Positions 1 to 13,483 of a stretch of DNA of 64,000 nt are shown in pieces. The notes under the pieces are model-generated. The model made no database searches. It saw only the letters and a program-made list of their open reading frames with translations, and was not told the origin of the DNA. The stretch is taken from assembly GCA_017354895.1 (NCBI GenBank), contig CP071494.1:1240001-1304000 (forward strand), read 5' to 3'. How positions within the stretch are numbered: position 1 is the stretch's first letter; every line of letters starts with the position of its first letter. Both the position numbers and the translations under genes were made by a program. The DNA comes from Podospora comata. Its lineage: Eukaryota; Ascomycota; Sordariomycetes; Sordariales; Podosporaceae.

Positions 1-3772
<3,772 letters not shown>

Positions 3773-5918
3773 ATGGCAGCGAAATCTTTTCTGCTCCTGT
3801 GTTGTCTTCTAACTGCCAAGATCTCACTAAGCCGTCGGATTGGTCCTCGACAAGCAGATGGCGATGTTGACGACCAAGTGTTTTTGAGGAGAGCATTCCA
3901 TTCCTGTAAGTCAAGTTTCTTGGGTAGTCGTTGTTGGGCTCCCGCTGATACGATGCCATACAAACAGCGGCCGTGTTGAACGGATGGGTGTACATCGACG
4001 GAGGCGAGTTCTCCTACAAGAGCGGAAGCAACATTGTCTACCAGTACTGTAAGCCACCTGTGCAATTTGTAGAACTCTGTCTATGAGCTGACGGCTTGCA
4101 GCAAATACATTGCTATCCATTGATCTTTCGAAGGATTGGGCCAATGATACGATCGACATACAATCGTCTTCCAAGCCGGAAGGTGTCCCGAACTTGCGAA
4201 ACGGTGGCATCTGGGTCGACGAGAAGAATGGAGTTCTATACACGGGGTTTGCTGGGACAGAGCCCTTCTTTGGTGATGGAGCGCTCTGCTCACAGGGCCT
4301 GTGGTCATTCGTTCCAAATGGATCAGGCGGGGGTGACTGGAGAAATTTGAACGATACTGCCAACCCCGGTTTCGTGAACCTCCCACGGCCCTACAAAGGA
4401 CAAACAAGCAGTGGCGATGGCCGGGGCTTCTTTCTCGGCGGTATGTCTAATGGAGAGCATCTAGGGCTGTAGCTAATATCTCTCCTGAGTAGGCGTCATC
4501 AGCAATGAGACAGGCCAGGAGACCACCCTCAGCAACCTCGACACCTACGATTTTGCCACCAACAAACTCACAAATCAGACGGTGTCTGGCGTGTTTACTC
4601 GGGGATTGGAACGGTATGGAGGCATGATCTACGTGCCCAACTTTGGAAATCGCGGAATCTTGATCAATGTAGGCGGCGAGCAAGGTGGACGAGGACGAGT
4701 CGAGACCGACGAGTTGATATCTTTTCGGCGAGTTCAGGTATACGACACAGAGAGTCAGACATGGTTTGAACAAAAGACGAGCGGCAATACTCCCCAACCT
4801 CGTAAGCAATTCTGCATTGCCGGCCTGGCATCCAACAATCATACTTATGAGGTGCTGGTCTACGCGGGCTGGGAAGGGCAGTATGGGTCGTCGTCGCTGT
4901 CCTATGACAGTGCCTTTGTGCTTACGCTTCCTGGATTTCATTGGGTCAAAGCAGACTATCCGTCACATAACCCACGACACGGCCTGACCTGCAACCCTGT
5001 TGGCGGAAGTCAAGTCTTGATTATCGGTGGTGTTGACACAACACAACAAGCTGACAGCTCAAGCGCACAACAACAACGCCAGCAGCGGAACGGTTCCTCA
5101 GATAACATATCCGATTACATTAGTGCTTTCAGCACCCCTGATCCTTTCCACCGAGGATTGGCGATATTTGACATGCATGCCATGAGTTGGAACACCTCGT
5201 ATACAGCGAATCCTGCCGTTTATGCGCCCGCTCCAGAAGTTCAGAATTACTACAATACCAGGTAAGCCGAATCCAACCAGAGGTACGAGGCTTGACGCTG
5301 ACACTTCTATTTAGGGGCCTCAAGCCAGAAGCAGGCTTCGCCTCACCGGAACTCGAACACATATTCTCTATCGCCCATTTCGACAACAACCCAGACGAGA
5401 GCCCAGCCAGCTACGCGCGCGGAAGTAATACAGCTGCCATTGCGGGAGGGGTAGTCGGAGGCGTTGTCGTACTAGCCGCAGTATTCGGGTTATTTCTGTT
5501 CTTCAGGCGCAGACACAAGAAACAGACACTGCCATCCACGGTTGTGGGTCAATCTATCAGTTCTCACACGGCCTACGACAAGCCCCCGACGTTGTCGTCA
5601 CTGCATTGGCAGGAGCTGGCAGTGGTTGGTAATGAGCAGCCACATCCTGAGTTGCCAGTGGAGGGTCATGAACAGCCCCATCCAGAACTACCTGTGGCTG
5701 GACACGAGAGGCCCCGGATTGAGCTACCACCGGAGGTGAAACCTGAGAAGCAGCAGGAGGCGGTTCCAGCACCACCAGCAGAGCCGGAGCCTGTGGAATT
5801 GCATGGGGACAGTCTGGTCCTGAGCGAGTTGTCTCCTAGGTCGCAGGACATCATGAAGAACTTCAAGTTCCCGACTGAGCATATCCAGAAGCCACTTTCT
5901 CGGACAAAGAGTTTGTGA
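3773..5918 (+). CDS. Kelch/beta-propeller type I membrane protein
   Basis: Five exons (3773-3905, 3968-4048, 4102-4440, 4493-5261, 5315-5918) are joined by four introns of 52 to 62 bases with good GT-AG ends. The product is about 641 residues. A signal peptide (MAAKSFLLLCCLLTAKISLS) is followed by a large extracellular region with kelch-like blades, for example AVLNGWVYIDGGEF, GGMIYVPNFG, VLVYAGWEG and VLIIGGVD. Several N-x-S/T sites are present. A single transmembrane helix lies near residues 480-503 (IAGGVVGGVVVLAAVFGLFLFF) and is followed by the basic stop-transfer RRRHKK. The tail of about 135 residues is cytoplasmic and rich in Pro and Glu. It carries three 12-residue repeats, and its last third is acidic with Ser/Pro sites. 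This architecture is common in filamentous fungi and suggests a cell-surface adhesion or sensing role. Substrate and partners are unknown. Confidence 0.88.
5628..5735 (+). repeat. 36-base coding repeat, three copies, in kelch protein tail
   Basis: Three tandem 36-base units encode G-N/H-E-x-P-x-x-E-L-P-x-E/A. The first two copies are close (GNEQPHPELPVE and GHEQPHPELPVA) and the third is diverged (GHERPRIELPPE). The array lies in the cytoplasmic tail, after the membrane helix. Confidence 0.85.
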
Positions 5919-6491
5919 TTACTCGCCCGTCACGTCAAGATTTCTTTTTTGGTGAAGGTCTTGGTTTCAGGGGTTCAGGGGTAAGGCAGATTGAGGGCGT
6001 TGAGTTGATGATTTTGCTGATGTCACCATTTTCGCTCGACTGATGACAGTGTGAAATTTGTATTCGCTCGCACGGAGTTTCTTTATATTAATACGATAGC
6101 ACAGTGTCAGTATTTCAATTGCACGGTCGTATTCCTCTTTGTCTTACTGCTGAGTCGCTTGATTCGTCGCATCCCATCTGAACTTCACTCCAGCATGGGA
6201 GCTGCTGCTCCCGTCTCCATGCACGTCATTGAAGCGACAGGGAACCCTCGGCGATGCAGCCGCAGCGGGCATGGAGCTTGTTGCTTCATCGCCATTTACT
6301 ATATTCACCATAAGTTTTTGAGCTACCATTCGCGACTTTGGAATTACTCTACCACTTTCATCTGAACCATAGCTCTCATGTCCCATTGTTGGATATATCC
6401 ATTTTGAAGCTCCTTCTTACAGTACTATCTGGATGTCCTCCGCACTACACGATGATCACTCATATTTCTCACAACTGCGCGATACCAAAAA
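5919..6491. other. Intergenic, kelch gene to pol4
   Basis: The stretch of about 570 bases holds the 3' UTR of the kelch gene and the promoter of the downstream polymerase gene. The AT content rises around 6050-6130. No gene is supported. Confidence 0.4.
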
Positions 6492-8348
6492 ATGCCAGCA
6501 GACCTTGATTTTCCCGTTATTTTCCTCCTACCTAGTCATCTAGGATCCGAAGAGCTTCAAGAACTCGTAGAGCAAATACCTACTCTGACTTACGACATAA
6601 ACGAGGCAGAGGTCATTCTCGGAAAGATTTCTCGCAAAGAGCGCGCGCTGTTTGAGCTGAGAAAGCGCAAGCTTGTCACTGAAGAAGTCGAAAAAGATGA
6701 ACGCACACCTCCAGCCTCACCTCCTCGGAAGCGAATCCGACTGTCAGCAACTCCGGCCCTTGGGAGTTCAGATCTCGACTCTGACACCTGCTCAGAAGGG
6801 GAGATCCAACGCCGTCTTGTAGGACCAGTTTTCGTTCCCAAAGTCGAACCGACCGTCAAAGTTGCCAAGTTATCTTGGTTCACCGACTCCCTTTCCGCCG
6901 GCGAGGTCCTCCCTCTAGACGACAAATATGCCATCTACCGCGGCCGCAAAGCCATGCAGCCACCCCCTGCTCCAGCTTCAGTCCAAACCACACCTACCAA
7001 ATCCACCTCCAACATCTTGACGCGAGCGCATGAAGACTCCCACCCGCGTACACCTCCTTCCTCTCAAAAGCGATACTCCTCCCAGGGTTCCTCCCAAAAA
7101 CCAGGCTCAACCTACGCCTCCCACCCAGTCACCAAAACCCCCAAACGCCCTGCCTTACTAAGGCAGACAACCTCTGAACACGACCTAGACACCCATCTCC
7201 CCCCCATCCCCCCTTGCCTGCATACAACCTACTCGTGTCAACGCTCCACCCCAGCCAACCCCCCAAACCAAGAATTCATCTCCCTCCTCCTCCAAATCCG
7301 CCTCGCGCGCACCCTGACTGGGGATAAAATCGGCGTCCGCGCCTACAGCTCTGCCATAGCAACAGTAGCAGCCTACCCCTTTCCCTTCCAGACCCAAAAC
7401 GAAGTCGCCCGGCTCCCCGGCTGCGGCCAAAAGATCGCGTTGCTATACCAAGAGTACAAAACCAGCGGGACACTCAAAGAAGTGGAGGAGTACGAGTCCG
7501 ACCCCAAGCTTCAGGTTCTAAAGTTGTTTTATGATATCTGGGGCGTGGCAGAGACGACAGCGAGGGAGTTTTACAACAAGGGGTGGAGGGACATTGACGA
7601 TGTGGTCGAGTATGGGTGGGATGGGTTGACAAGGGTGCAGCAGATTGGCGTGAAGTATTATGACGAGTTCTTGCTCAAGATACCGAGGAGAGAGGTAGAG
7701 GAGATCGGGGGGGTTATACTGAAGGAGGCGAATAAGATTGAGGAGGGATTTGGGATGGTTATTGTTGGGGGGTACAGGAGGGGGAAGAAGGAGTCGGGGG
7801 ATGTGGATGTTGTGCTTTCGCATCGGGATGAGGAGGCCACGAGGGGGTTTGTGGAGAGGATTGTTGTTGGGTTGGAAAGGAGGGGGTATATCACTCATAC
7901 GCTGCTGCTGAGCACGGCAAATACGGAACGGGGACAGGAACCGGTTGCTTGGAAGGGTGACTCGAGGGTGGCGGGGAGCGGGTTTGATACTTTGGATAAG
8001 GCGCTGGTTGTGTGGCAGGATCCGAATTATGAGGGGGAGGGGAGGAATACCAATCCACATAGGAGGGTGGATATCATTATTAGTCCTTGGAAAACGGCTG
8101 GGTGTGCGGTTTTGGGGTGGACGTCGGGGACGACGTTTCAAAGGGATTTGAGGAGGTATTGTAAGAAGGAGAAGGGGTTGAAGTTTGATAGCTCTGGGGT
8201 GAGGAGCAGAAAGGATGGGGCGTGGGTTGATCTGGAGAGTGATCCTGTTACGGGGGAGCCGGCGCCGGATATGTTGACGGCGGAGAGGAGGGTGTTTAAG
8301 GGGGTTGGGCTGGAGTGGAGGGAGCCGGAGGAGAGGTGCACGAATTGA
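6492..8348 (+). CDS. Family X DNA polymerase (Pol4, Pol mu/TdT-like)
   Basis: This intronless gene encodes 618 residues and starts in a good context (AAAAAATGCC). An N-terminal BRCT-like region is suggested by VIFLLPSHLG near residue 10 and KLSWFTDSLSAGEVLP near residue 130. A Ser/Pro/Lys-rich linker follows. The polymerase core contains the 8-kDa-like helix-hairpin region (LPGCGQKIALLYQEY), fingers with a second hairpin (WGVAETTAREFYNKGW), the palm metal site G-D-V-D-V-V near residue 436, and the third catalytic Asp at 527 (RRVDIII). The motif AVLGWTSGTTFQRDLRRY follows; its Gly-Trp pair replaces the Tyr-Phe of Pol beta/lambda, as in Pol mu and TdT. The C-terminus (GLEWREPEERCTN) also resembles Pol mu. 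Such enzymes fill gaps in non-homologous end joining and base-excision repair in the nucleus. The 5' third is pyrimidine rich and the last third purine rich. Confidence 0.93.
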   Translation: MPADLDFPVIFLLPSHLGSEELQELVEQIPTLTYDINEAEVILGKISRKERALFELRKRKLVTEEVEKDERTPPASPPRKRIRLSATPALGSSDLDSDTCSEGEIQRRLVGPVFVPKVEPTVKVAKLSWFTDSLSAGEVLPLDDKYAIYRGRKAMQPPPAPASVQTTPTKSTSNILTRAHEDSHPRTPPSSQKRYSSQGSSQKPGSTYASHPVTKTPKRPALLRQTTSEHDLDTHLPPIPPCLHTTYSCQRSTPANPPNQEFISLLLQIRLARTLTGDKIGVRAYSSAIATVAAYPFPFQTQNEVARLPGCGQKIALLYQEYKTSGTLKEVEEYESDPKLQVLKLFYDIWGVAETTAREFYNKGWRDIDDVVEYGWDGLTRVQQIGVKYYDEFLLKIPRREVEEIGGVILKEANKIEEGFGMVIVGGYRRGKKESGDVDVVLSHRDEEATRGFVERIVVGLERRGYITHTLLLSTANTERGQEPVAWKGDSRVAGSGFDTLDKALVVWQDPNYEGEGRNTNPHRRVDIIISPWKTAGCAVLGWTSGTTFQRDLRRYCKKEKGLKFDSSGVRSRKDGAWVDLESDPVTGEPAPDMLTAERRVFKGVGLEWREPEERCTN

Positions 8349-9174
8349 TGATGACAGTACTGTCTAAAGAATACCGGTGGTCTGGTTAGAGTTGAATTGC
8401 GTGATTGTACTAATCGTCACTGTAAGCTCTCTGGTTGGGTGGTGCGGACTTATACACACAGCCAAGTGCCGGTGGCAACTGTACATGATCTTCTGCAGTT
8501 GGCGGGCGGGGGCGGTTACACCCGCTGCAGCCCGGCTTTAAATTTCAATTCGGCCGCGGGTAGTCACCAACCGCGAACTCTTTCCATCAATTCCTCCACT
8601 ACCGTATCACCTCGGAAACTTTTTACAAAGGGAATGGGAACAATTGCACCGGCCAAGGCGCTGAGACACGGAAGTCGGGCGAAAGCAACCTCCGTGTACG
8701 TTGCAATTGATTGACGCTAAGACCACCAATTAGCCAGAAAGGGGATTTTGAATGTGGGGTAGTAGAGGACAGGCAATGGGTGATGCGTTGATGATGTTTA
8801 CGTAGCATCTTGAGGAGAGGGGACGGATGGGGGACCGCGTGTCTGTGTTACCTGCGTAGGTAAGGGCTTATAAATTCGGGGGGATGTTTGACTGTTGTAT
8901 AGTAGCATTGAAAAGTACAAGGCAAATCGAACGGTTTTGACCGTTTGTTGCTCTTTGGAAGCAAGGAGAAGTTTCTTTGGGTACAGTGTAGGTAGGGGTA
9001 CTATCGGCAGTGGTTTATATACCCATCTCGCTAGCCCTTTCGATCTTCAGGTCGCTCGCTGGCTGTCCACTTCTAATCTCAATCTCAAAACCTCACCTCA
9101 TTCTACAACAACCTCGACTTCACCTCTCACCCACCTCGCTTTCCACCACACTCACCAATACAACACAGTCAAAA
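8349..9174. promoter_or_regulatory. Intergenic and promoter region of the MAPEG gene
   Basis: The stretch of about 825 bases lies between two co-oriented genes. The last 150 bases before the MAPEG start are C/T rich (CTCACC and CCTCACC runs), typical of a fungal 5' UTR. The start used downstream has the context AAAAATGGCC. I see no other gene. Confidence 0.4.
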
Positions 9175-9683
9175 ATGGCCCCCATCACCCTCACCCTCCC
9201 CTCCGACTACGGCTACGTCCTCCTCGCCGCCTCCTCCACCTTCTTCATCAACACCCTCCATGCCGTCCTCACCTCCAAAGCCCGCAAGGCCTCGGGCATC
9301 AAGTACCCCGTCTCCTACGCCTCCAACGACCTCGCCGAAAAGGACCGCAAGGCCTACCTCTTCAACTGCGCCCAGCGCGCCCACAACAACTTCACCGAGA
9401 ACCTCACCCCCTTCCTCGGCTCCCTCCTCATCTCTGGGCTCCAGTACCCCAAGTTTGCCGGCGCCCTCGGCGGCCTCTGGGCTTTTGCCAGGGTGTTGTT
9501 TGCCTTGGGGTATACCAGCAAAGGACCAGAGGGGAGGATGATGTAAGTTTTATTTTCTCTTTCTAAGATGTGATGGGTGCTGACAGTATTAATAACAGTG
9601 GTTCTCTCATCGGCTCCCTCACCGACTTTGTCCTCAAGTTCACTGCTGCTTATACTGCCGTTGGCTTTGCCCTTCAGTGGTGA
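9175..9683 (+). CDS. MAPEG-family microsomal glutathione S-transferase 3-like
   Basis: Two exons (9175-9542 and 9599-9683) are split by a 56-base intron and give 150 residues, the normal size for an MGST3-type MAPEG protein. These enzymes are small four-helix membrane proteins of the ER or outer mitochondrial membrane that conjugate glutathione or reduce lipid hydroperoxides. Supporting motifs are the first hydrophobic helix (YGYVLLAASSTFFINTLHAV), the basic loop KARKASGIKYP, and the family block FNCAQRAHNNFTENLTPFL, which carries the conserved R-x-H-x-N-x-x-E core. A further hydrophobic helix ends the protein (TAAYTAVGFALQW). The start codon has a strong context. A second acceptor 12 bases upstream (9586) would add four residues in frame. 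Identity is good; the substrate is not shown. Confidence 0.9.
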
Positions 9684-10177
9684 CTTTGGGAAATGTGGGG
9701 GTTGCCGTTGATTCATTGGGAGAGGTCTTGGTGATCGATTGAGTCCGGCAGTGAAATGTGTTATAAGCTCTTGTTTTTTGTGATGAGCTTGATAGTGAAT
9801 GGTAATTATTTGTGGAAAAAACTAGATGGCCGATTTCTGACGACTGTTTGGCTCCAAGGCAAAGGTGATATGATACATTCAACAACAGCTGGCATAATGA
9901 GATGTATTAAAATAGCCAGGAGAATGTCCTATGATGTCTTTGAGTACACACACAAGTATTGTTACAGAATGTTCTAGTTACACGCACATATATACCCCTC
10001 CCAGCGTTCCCTTGTCCCTTGAAATTCCTGGGGTATGTATGCCATGCATAATTTTTTTTACACCACCGACGCCGCCCACATACCCTTTCCCCGTCCCTTT
10101 CTTGTTTTTCTTTGGGAGATCATATCTATTGAACAACAGCCCACCTGTCTAGACGCCCACCCCCCGTCTATTTTTCT
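9684..10177. other. Convergent 3' flanks, MAPEG gene and pet127
   Basis: The stretch of about 490 bases lies between the 3' ends of two convergent genes. It is relatively AT rich around 9740-9990 and should contain both poly(A) regions. No gene is supported. Confidence 0.4.
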
Positions 10178-13100
10178 CTACCTCCAAGTCTTCTTCCTTC
10201 CCTTCGGGGGCCCGCGAGGGGGGGCCCGAGGGATTCCCAGCGGAGTAGACTTCCCCAGCGGAGTGGCCTTCCCCAGCGGAGTGGCCTTCCCCAGCGGAGT
10301 GGCCTTCCCCAGCGGAGTGGCCTTCTTCCCCTTCGCAAAATGCGCCGCCCTATACCTCTCCAACCAAGCCATCTTGTCTGTGCTCTTGCTCCACTCCTTC
10401 AACTCATCATCCGTGGGAAACCAAGTCTTATACGGCACCATGTTCCCCTGGGCAATATTAGGAAACACCGAATTGTACGTATACGGCGTCTCATGCCCAT
10501 ACACAAACACCGGCCTCTCCTTTGCAATCCTATCCTCCATCTTTCTATAAAACCGCCCAGCGCCCGTCTTCTTGGGCAGCTGCCCACCAAACATCCTATA
10601 CCACTCCTTCTTGCGGTTCTCGGGTCCCATGAGGTACTTCTTCCGGCGAGCGCGGGCCCTCTTGTAGAGGTTCATCGCCCGGTCATCCGTCATCTCCTCA
10701 ATGGTGTACTCGACCGTCCACTTTGTGTTCTTGACCGTGACGGCAGGCCGGTCAACGTACTTGCCGTCAATCTTGTTCTTGGTCGTGAGGATGAGGCCGT
10801 AGATGGGCTCGGTGAACTCGCTGTCGATGGGGGGGTCTATCTCCTCTTCGGAGAGGGCGGCAAGCTCCTCGACTAGCTCTTCGGACGGCTCGTCAGTGGC
10901 GGCGGTTCTGGTGGTCACCTCGGCCTGGTCTTCTTCTGAGGTCTCGGCTTCGTCGATGCTGCGGAAGTTGCGCGTCTTGACGAGCAATTCAGACATGATG
11001 TTTTCGAACTGGGCGAGCTTGGCGGCGTCTTCGTCTTCTTCGCCTGTGACCTCGCCCTCTTCTGTTGGGGAGGGTGTCTCGCCTGACTCTTCTTGCAACC
11101 GGGAGGCCAGCCTGAGGATGAGATCCTTCAGATTGAGCTTCTCCGGAGAGGTTTGGCTTTCGATCTCTTGACCTTCCTCGGCGGATTCAACCTCTGTCGA
11201 GACCTCCACGGCTTCGTTCTCCACGACGGCAGGTTCCGCGGGGGCTGCTTCCTCCGCCGCCTCAGACTCTTCCACAACGTCGGGTTCGGTCTCCTCACCC
11301 TCTTCAGCCAGCTCCGACTCAGGCGCTTCGTTGTTGGCCTCGCTTGTGAGCACCTCAAACAAAGCCTGAACATAATGTTCAGCCTCCTCTTGAGTGGTGT
11401 TCTTCAAAAGGCCGCTCTGCTGCAGGGCGTCCTGGATGGATTCCCGAATGGAAGTGGCGCCGTGCTCTTCGTTCTCAAGCGAGTGCTCAACCTTGAGCAT
11501 GACATCATCCCAGACATCCTCACGGGTGTCGTCGTCTTCCTCAGTCCGCTCAGCAGCTGATTCCACTTCCCCTTCATCTTCCTCCGGTCGGGTATCGTCA
11601 ACCAAGCCCTCGTCGTTCTCTTGATCCTCAACCTCCTCTTGACCCTCAACCTGCTCCTCGGCTTCATGGTCCAGACCCCTGAGAACCCGTTCGAATTTCT
11701 GAATGCGCTCCTGGGCAGACTTCTGAATTTCATCAATCCGTTCCTGCGTAACCGGGCGAGCAAAAATACACATGTAAGGAGGCGTGGTCGCGTGCTTGAC
11801 TGTCTCGAAGTGAATACGCAACGTTTGCCCCGGGAACTTTGCAGTCACCTTGTCGAGGACCTGGTTGAGCAGATGGACGCTCAGCTTGAACTCTTGGTCT
11901 CCGATGGTGGTGTCCGCTGCCTCGTGAAGAGAGACATCCATTTCCTGAAGAGGGATATACTGGAAGCCAAAGATGCGCTCAGTGTTGTGATAGGCCACAA
12001 AAATACCGTCCATGCGGCCCATGCGCACCTGGAGAGAGTATTTCAAGAAGGCTGATCGGATCATGTCAAAGTATTCACGTTCATACGACTCCCAGGTCCC
12101 AAACCGGCCGCGAATCTCGTAGCCTTGGCCCTTTTCGTATCCTTCTGGATCCATGCGGATCGTGACAACGGCTCTGGTCTTGAGATCAAACATGCCCGTC
12201 CCGGGAAGTCGCGGATCGAAAGCGTCGAGCTGTGACCGCATCATGAAATCACCCATCGTTGTGTAATGGTAAGATTCTGGGCCATTCTTCTCCTCGTCAG
12301 TGAGCTGATCAGACTTTGACTTGCGGTACTTTTCAAACTCCTCCTTGGGCATGGTCAGGAACTTTTCCATCGACTTCCCCAGCATGGCCAAAATATTGCC
12401 CGAGTCAAACTCCTTGTCAGCATCAATAGCATATGTTCCGTCCTTGTGGTGCAGGAAAATAGCCGCTGGGCTTCTCAAGATTCTGTTGAAGTCCTCGCTG
12501 CTTTGCTCCGGGTCGAACTGCTTGGACAACATGGCTGTATTGATCGGACGCCAGGAAGACAGAAGGAAATGGAAATGTGCAAGTGTCGCCGTCATACTCG
12601 AAGTCGATCCAGAGTACTTCTTCTTCTTCTTGGCTGCCACACCAATAAGTGTCTTGTCCCTGGACGATGTGATGTACTCCTTGAGCGCACCGAAGTCGAA
12701 CTCGTGGGTGGGCATGATTTGAGACAGATAGGGGTCATGGTTGTAGACTTTGGATCGAGGGTCCTGAAGATAGGAGACTCCGGGGTTAAACAGTACGCGA
12801 TCGAGGCCGTATGCTAGTGTAGGTACCGGAGGTTGGCGCAGTTCAATGGGCTTGAGCCTGAGATATCTCGGGTCGATTTCTTTGATATCCAAATCCGGCT
12901 TCGCTTCGTCCTCCTCCTTCTTCGCCTTTTTCTTCTTGGGCTTGTCTCCTCGATCCTCTCCTGCTTCTTCCCCTGCGGCCGCTGCGACCGAGTCCGCGGT
13001 CTTCTTCTTTTTGGCAGCCGCCGGTTTGCTCTTCTTGCCGAGATGTTTTGTTTTGGAACCCTTTCGTCTTTTGAGAACACCCTCCTTCAAAACCTTTTTC

Positions 13101-13483
13101 ATGGCATCTCTGAGCATATCCTGATCACCTTCGGTTCCGGTGGCATCGGCCGATGTCGAGAGGTCTGTCGCATCCTTCTCCTTGGCGGATTTGGGCTTGT
13201 TCTTTGGTTTCCGTTTCTTTGAGATTTCCTCGGGGTTTTCGTTATTCTCGGCTGGCGGGTCGGATGATGGAGGAGTAGCATCTTCAGTAGTGGTTGCTGG
13301 CGCCGATGGTGGTGGTGGTGGTGGTGTTGTCGAATCAGTATACCATCGAGTTGCACCAAGATGGTTGATGGCTACTGGCAGATACCTCCGGGGCGCAGGG
13401 CTCTGGGCAAGGAGGGTTCGACATGCTGAGCATACAAATGGTAATTTGAGTGTCTGTCGAGCCTGTCTCGCCAAATGCAACAT
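10178..13483 (-). CDS. Mitochondrial Pet127-family protein
   Basis: One uninterrupted frame encodes 1101 residues. Pet127 is a membrane-associated mitochondrial protein that promotes RNA 5' processing and degradosome-linked RNA decay in yeast. It is related to PD-(D/E)XK nuclease folds. The N-terminus is a typical import signal (MLHLARQARQTLKLPF), followed by low-complexity Pro, Ser/Thr and Lys-rich stretches. The conserved core spans roughly residues 210-630. It includes LRLKPIELRQPPVPTLAYGL, HFHFLLSSWRPINTAML, GTYAIDADKEFDSGNI, FDLKTRAVVTIRMD and YSLQVRMGRMDGIFVAYHNT. The next 250 or so residues are strongly acidic and look disordered. The last stretch (about 920-1040) is better ordered (WYRMFGGQLPKKTGAGRFYR). 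The tail ends in five six-residue repeats and a basic Pro-rich end. The acidic insertion and repeat tail make it longer than the yeast protein of about 800 residues. Confidence 0.92.
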   Translation of the reverse strand: MLHLARQARQTLKLPFVCSACRTLLAQSPAPRRYLPVAINHLGATRWYTDSTTPPPPPPSAPATTTEDATPPSSDPPAENNENPEEISKKRKPKNKPKSAKEKDATDLSTSADATGTEGDQDMLRDAMKKVLKEGVLKRRKGSKTKHLGKKSKPAAAKKKKTADSVAAAAGEEAGEDRGDKPKKKKAKKEEDEAKPDLDIKEIDPRYLRLKPIELRQPPVPTLAYGLDRVLFNPGVSYLQDPRSKVYNHDPYLSQIMPTHEFDFGALKEYITSSRDKTLIGVAAKKKKKYSGSTSSMTATLAHFHFLLSSWRPINTAMLSKQFDPEQSSEDFNRILRSPAAIFLHHKDGTYAIDADKEFDSGNILAMLGKSMEKFLTMPKEEFEKYRKSKSDQLTDEEKNGPESYHYTTMGDFMMRSQLDAFDPRLPGTGMFDLKTRAVVTIRMDPEGYEKGQGYEIRGRFGTWESYEREYFDMIRSAFLKYSLQVRMGRMDGIFVAYHNTERIFGFQYIPLQEMDVSLHEAADTTIGDQEFKLSVHLLNQVLDKVTAKFPGQTLRIHFETVKHATTPPYMCIFARPVTQERIDEIQKSAQERIQKFERVLRGLDHEAEEQVEGQEEVEDQENDEGLVDDTRPEEDEGEVESAAERTEEDDDTREDVWDDVMLKVEHSLENEEHGATSIRESIQDALQQSGLLKNTTQEEAEHYVQALFEVLTSEANNEAPESELAEEGEETEPDVVEESEAAEEAAPAEPAVVENEAVEVSTEVESAEEGQEIESQTSPEKLNLKDLILRLASRLQEESGETPSPTEEGEVTGEEDEDAAKLAQFENIMSELLVKTRNFRSIDEAETSEEDQAEVTTRTAATDEPSEELVEELAALSEEEIDPPIDSEFTEPIYGLILTTKNKIDGKYVDRPAVTVKNTKWTVEYTIEEMTDDRAMNLYKRARARRKKYLMGPENRKKEWYRMFGGQLPKKTGAGRFYRKMEDRIAKERPVFVYGHETPYTYNSVFPNIAQGNMVPYKTWFPTDDELKEWSKSTDKMAWLERYRAAHFAKGKKATPLGKATPLGKATPLGKATPLGKSTPLGIPRAPPRGPPKGRKKTWR
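10233..10322. repeat. 18-base minisatellite in the pet127 3' end, five copies
   Basis: Four perfect consecutive copies of TTCCCCAGCGGAGTGGCC (plus strand) occupy 10251-10322. A fifth, diverged copy occupies 10233-10250. On the coding strand each unit encodes K-A-T-P-L-G, and the last reads K-S-T-P-L-G. The unit length is a multiple of three, so copy number can change without frame loss. Confidence 0.95.
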
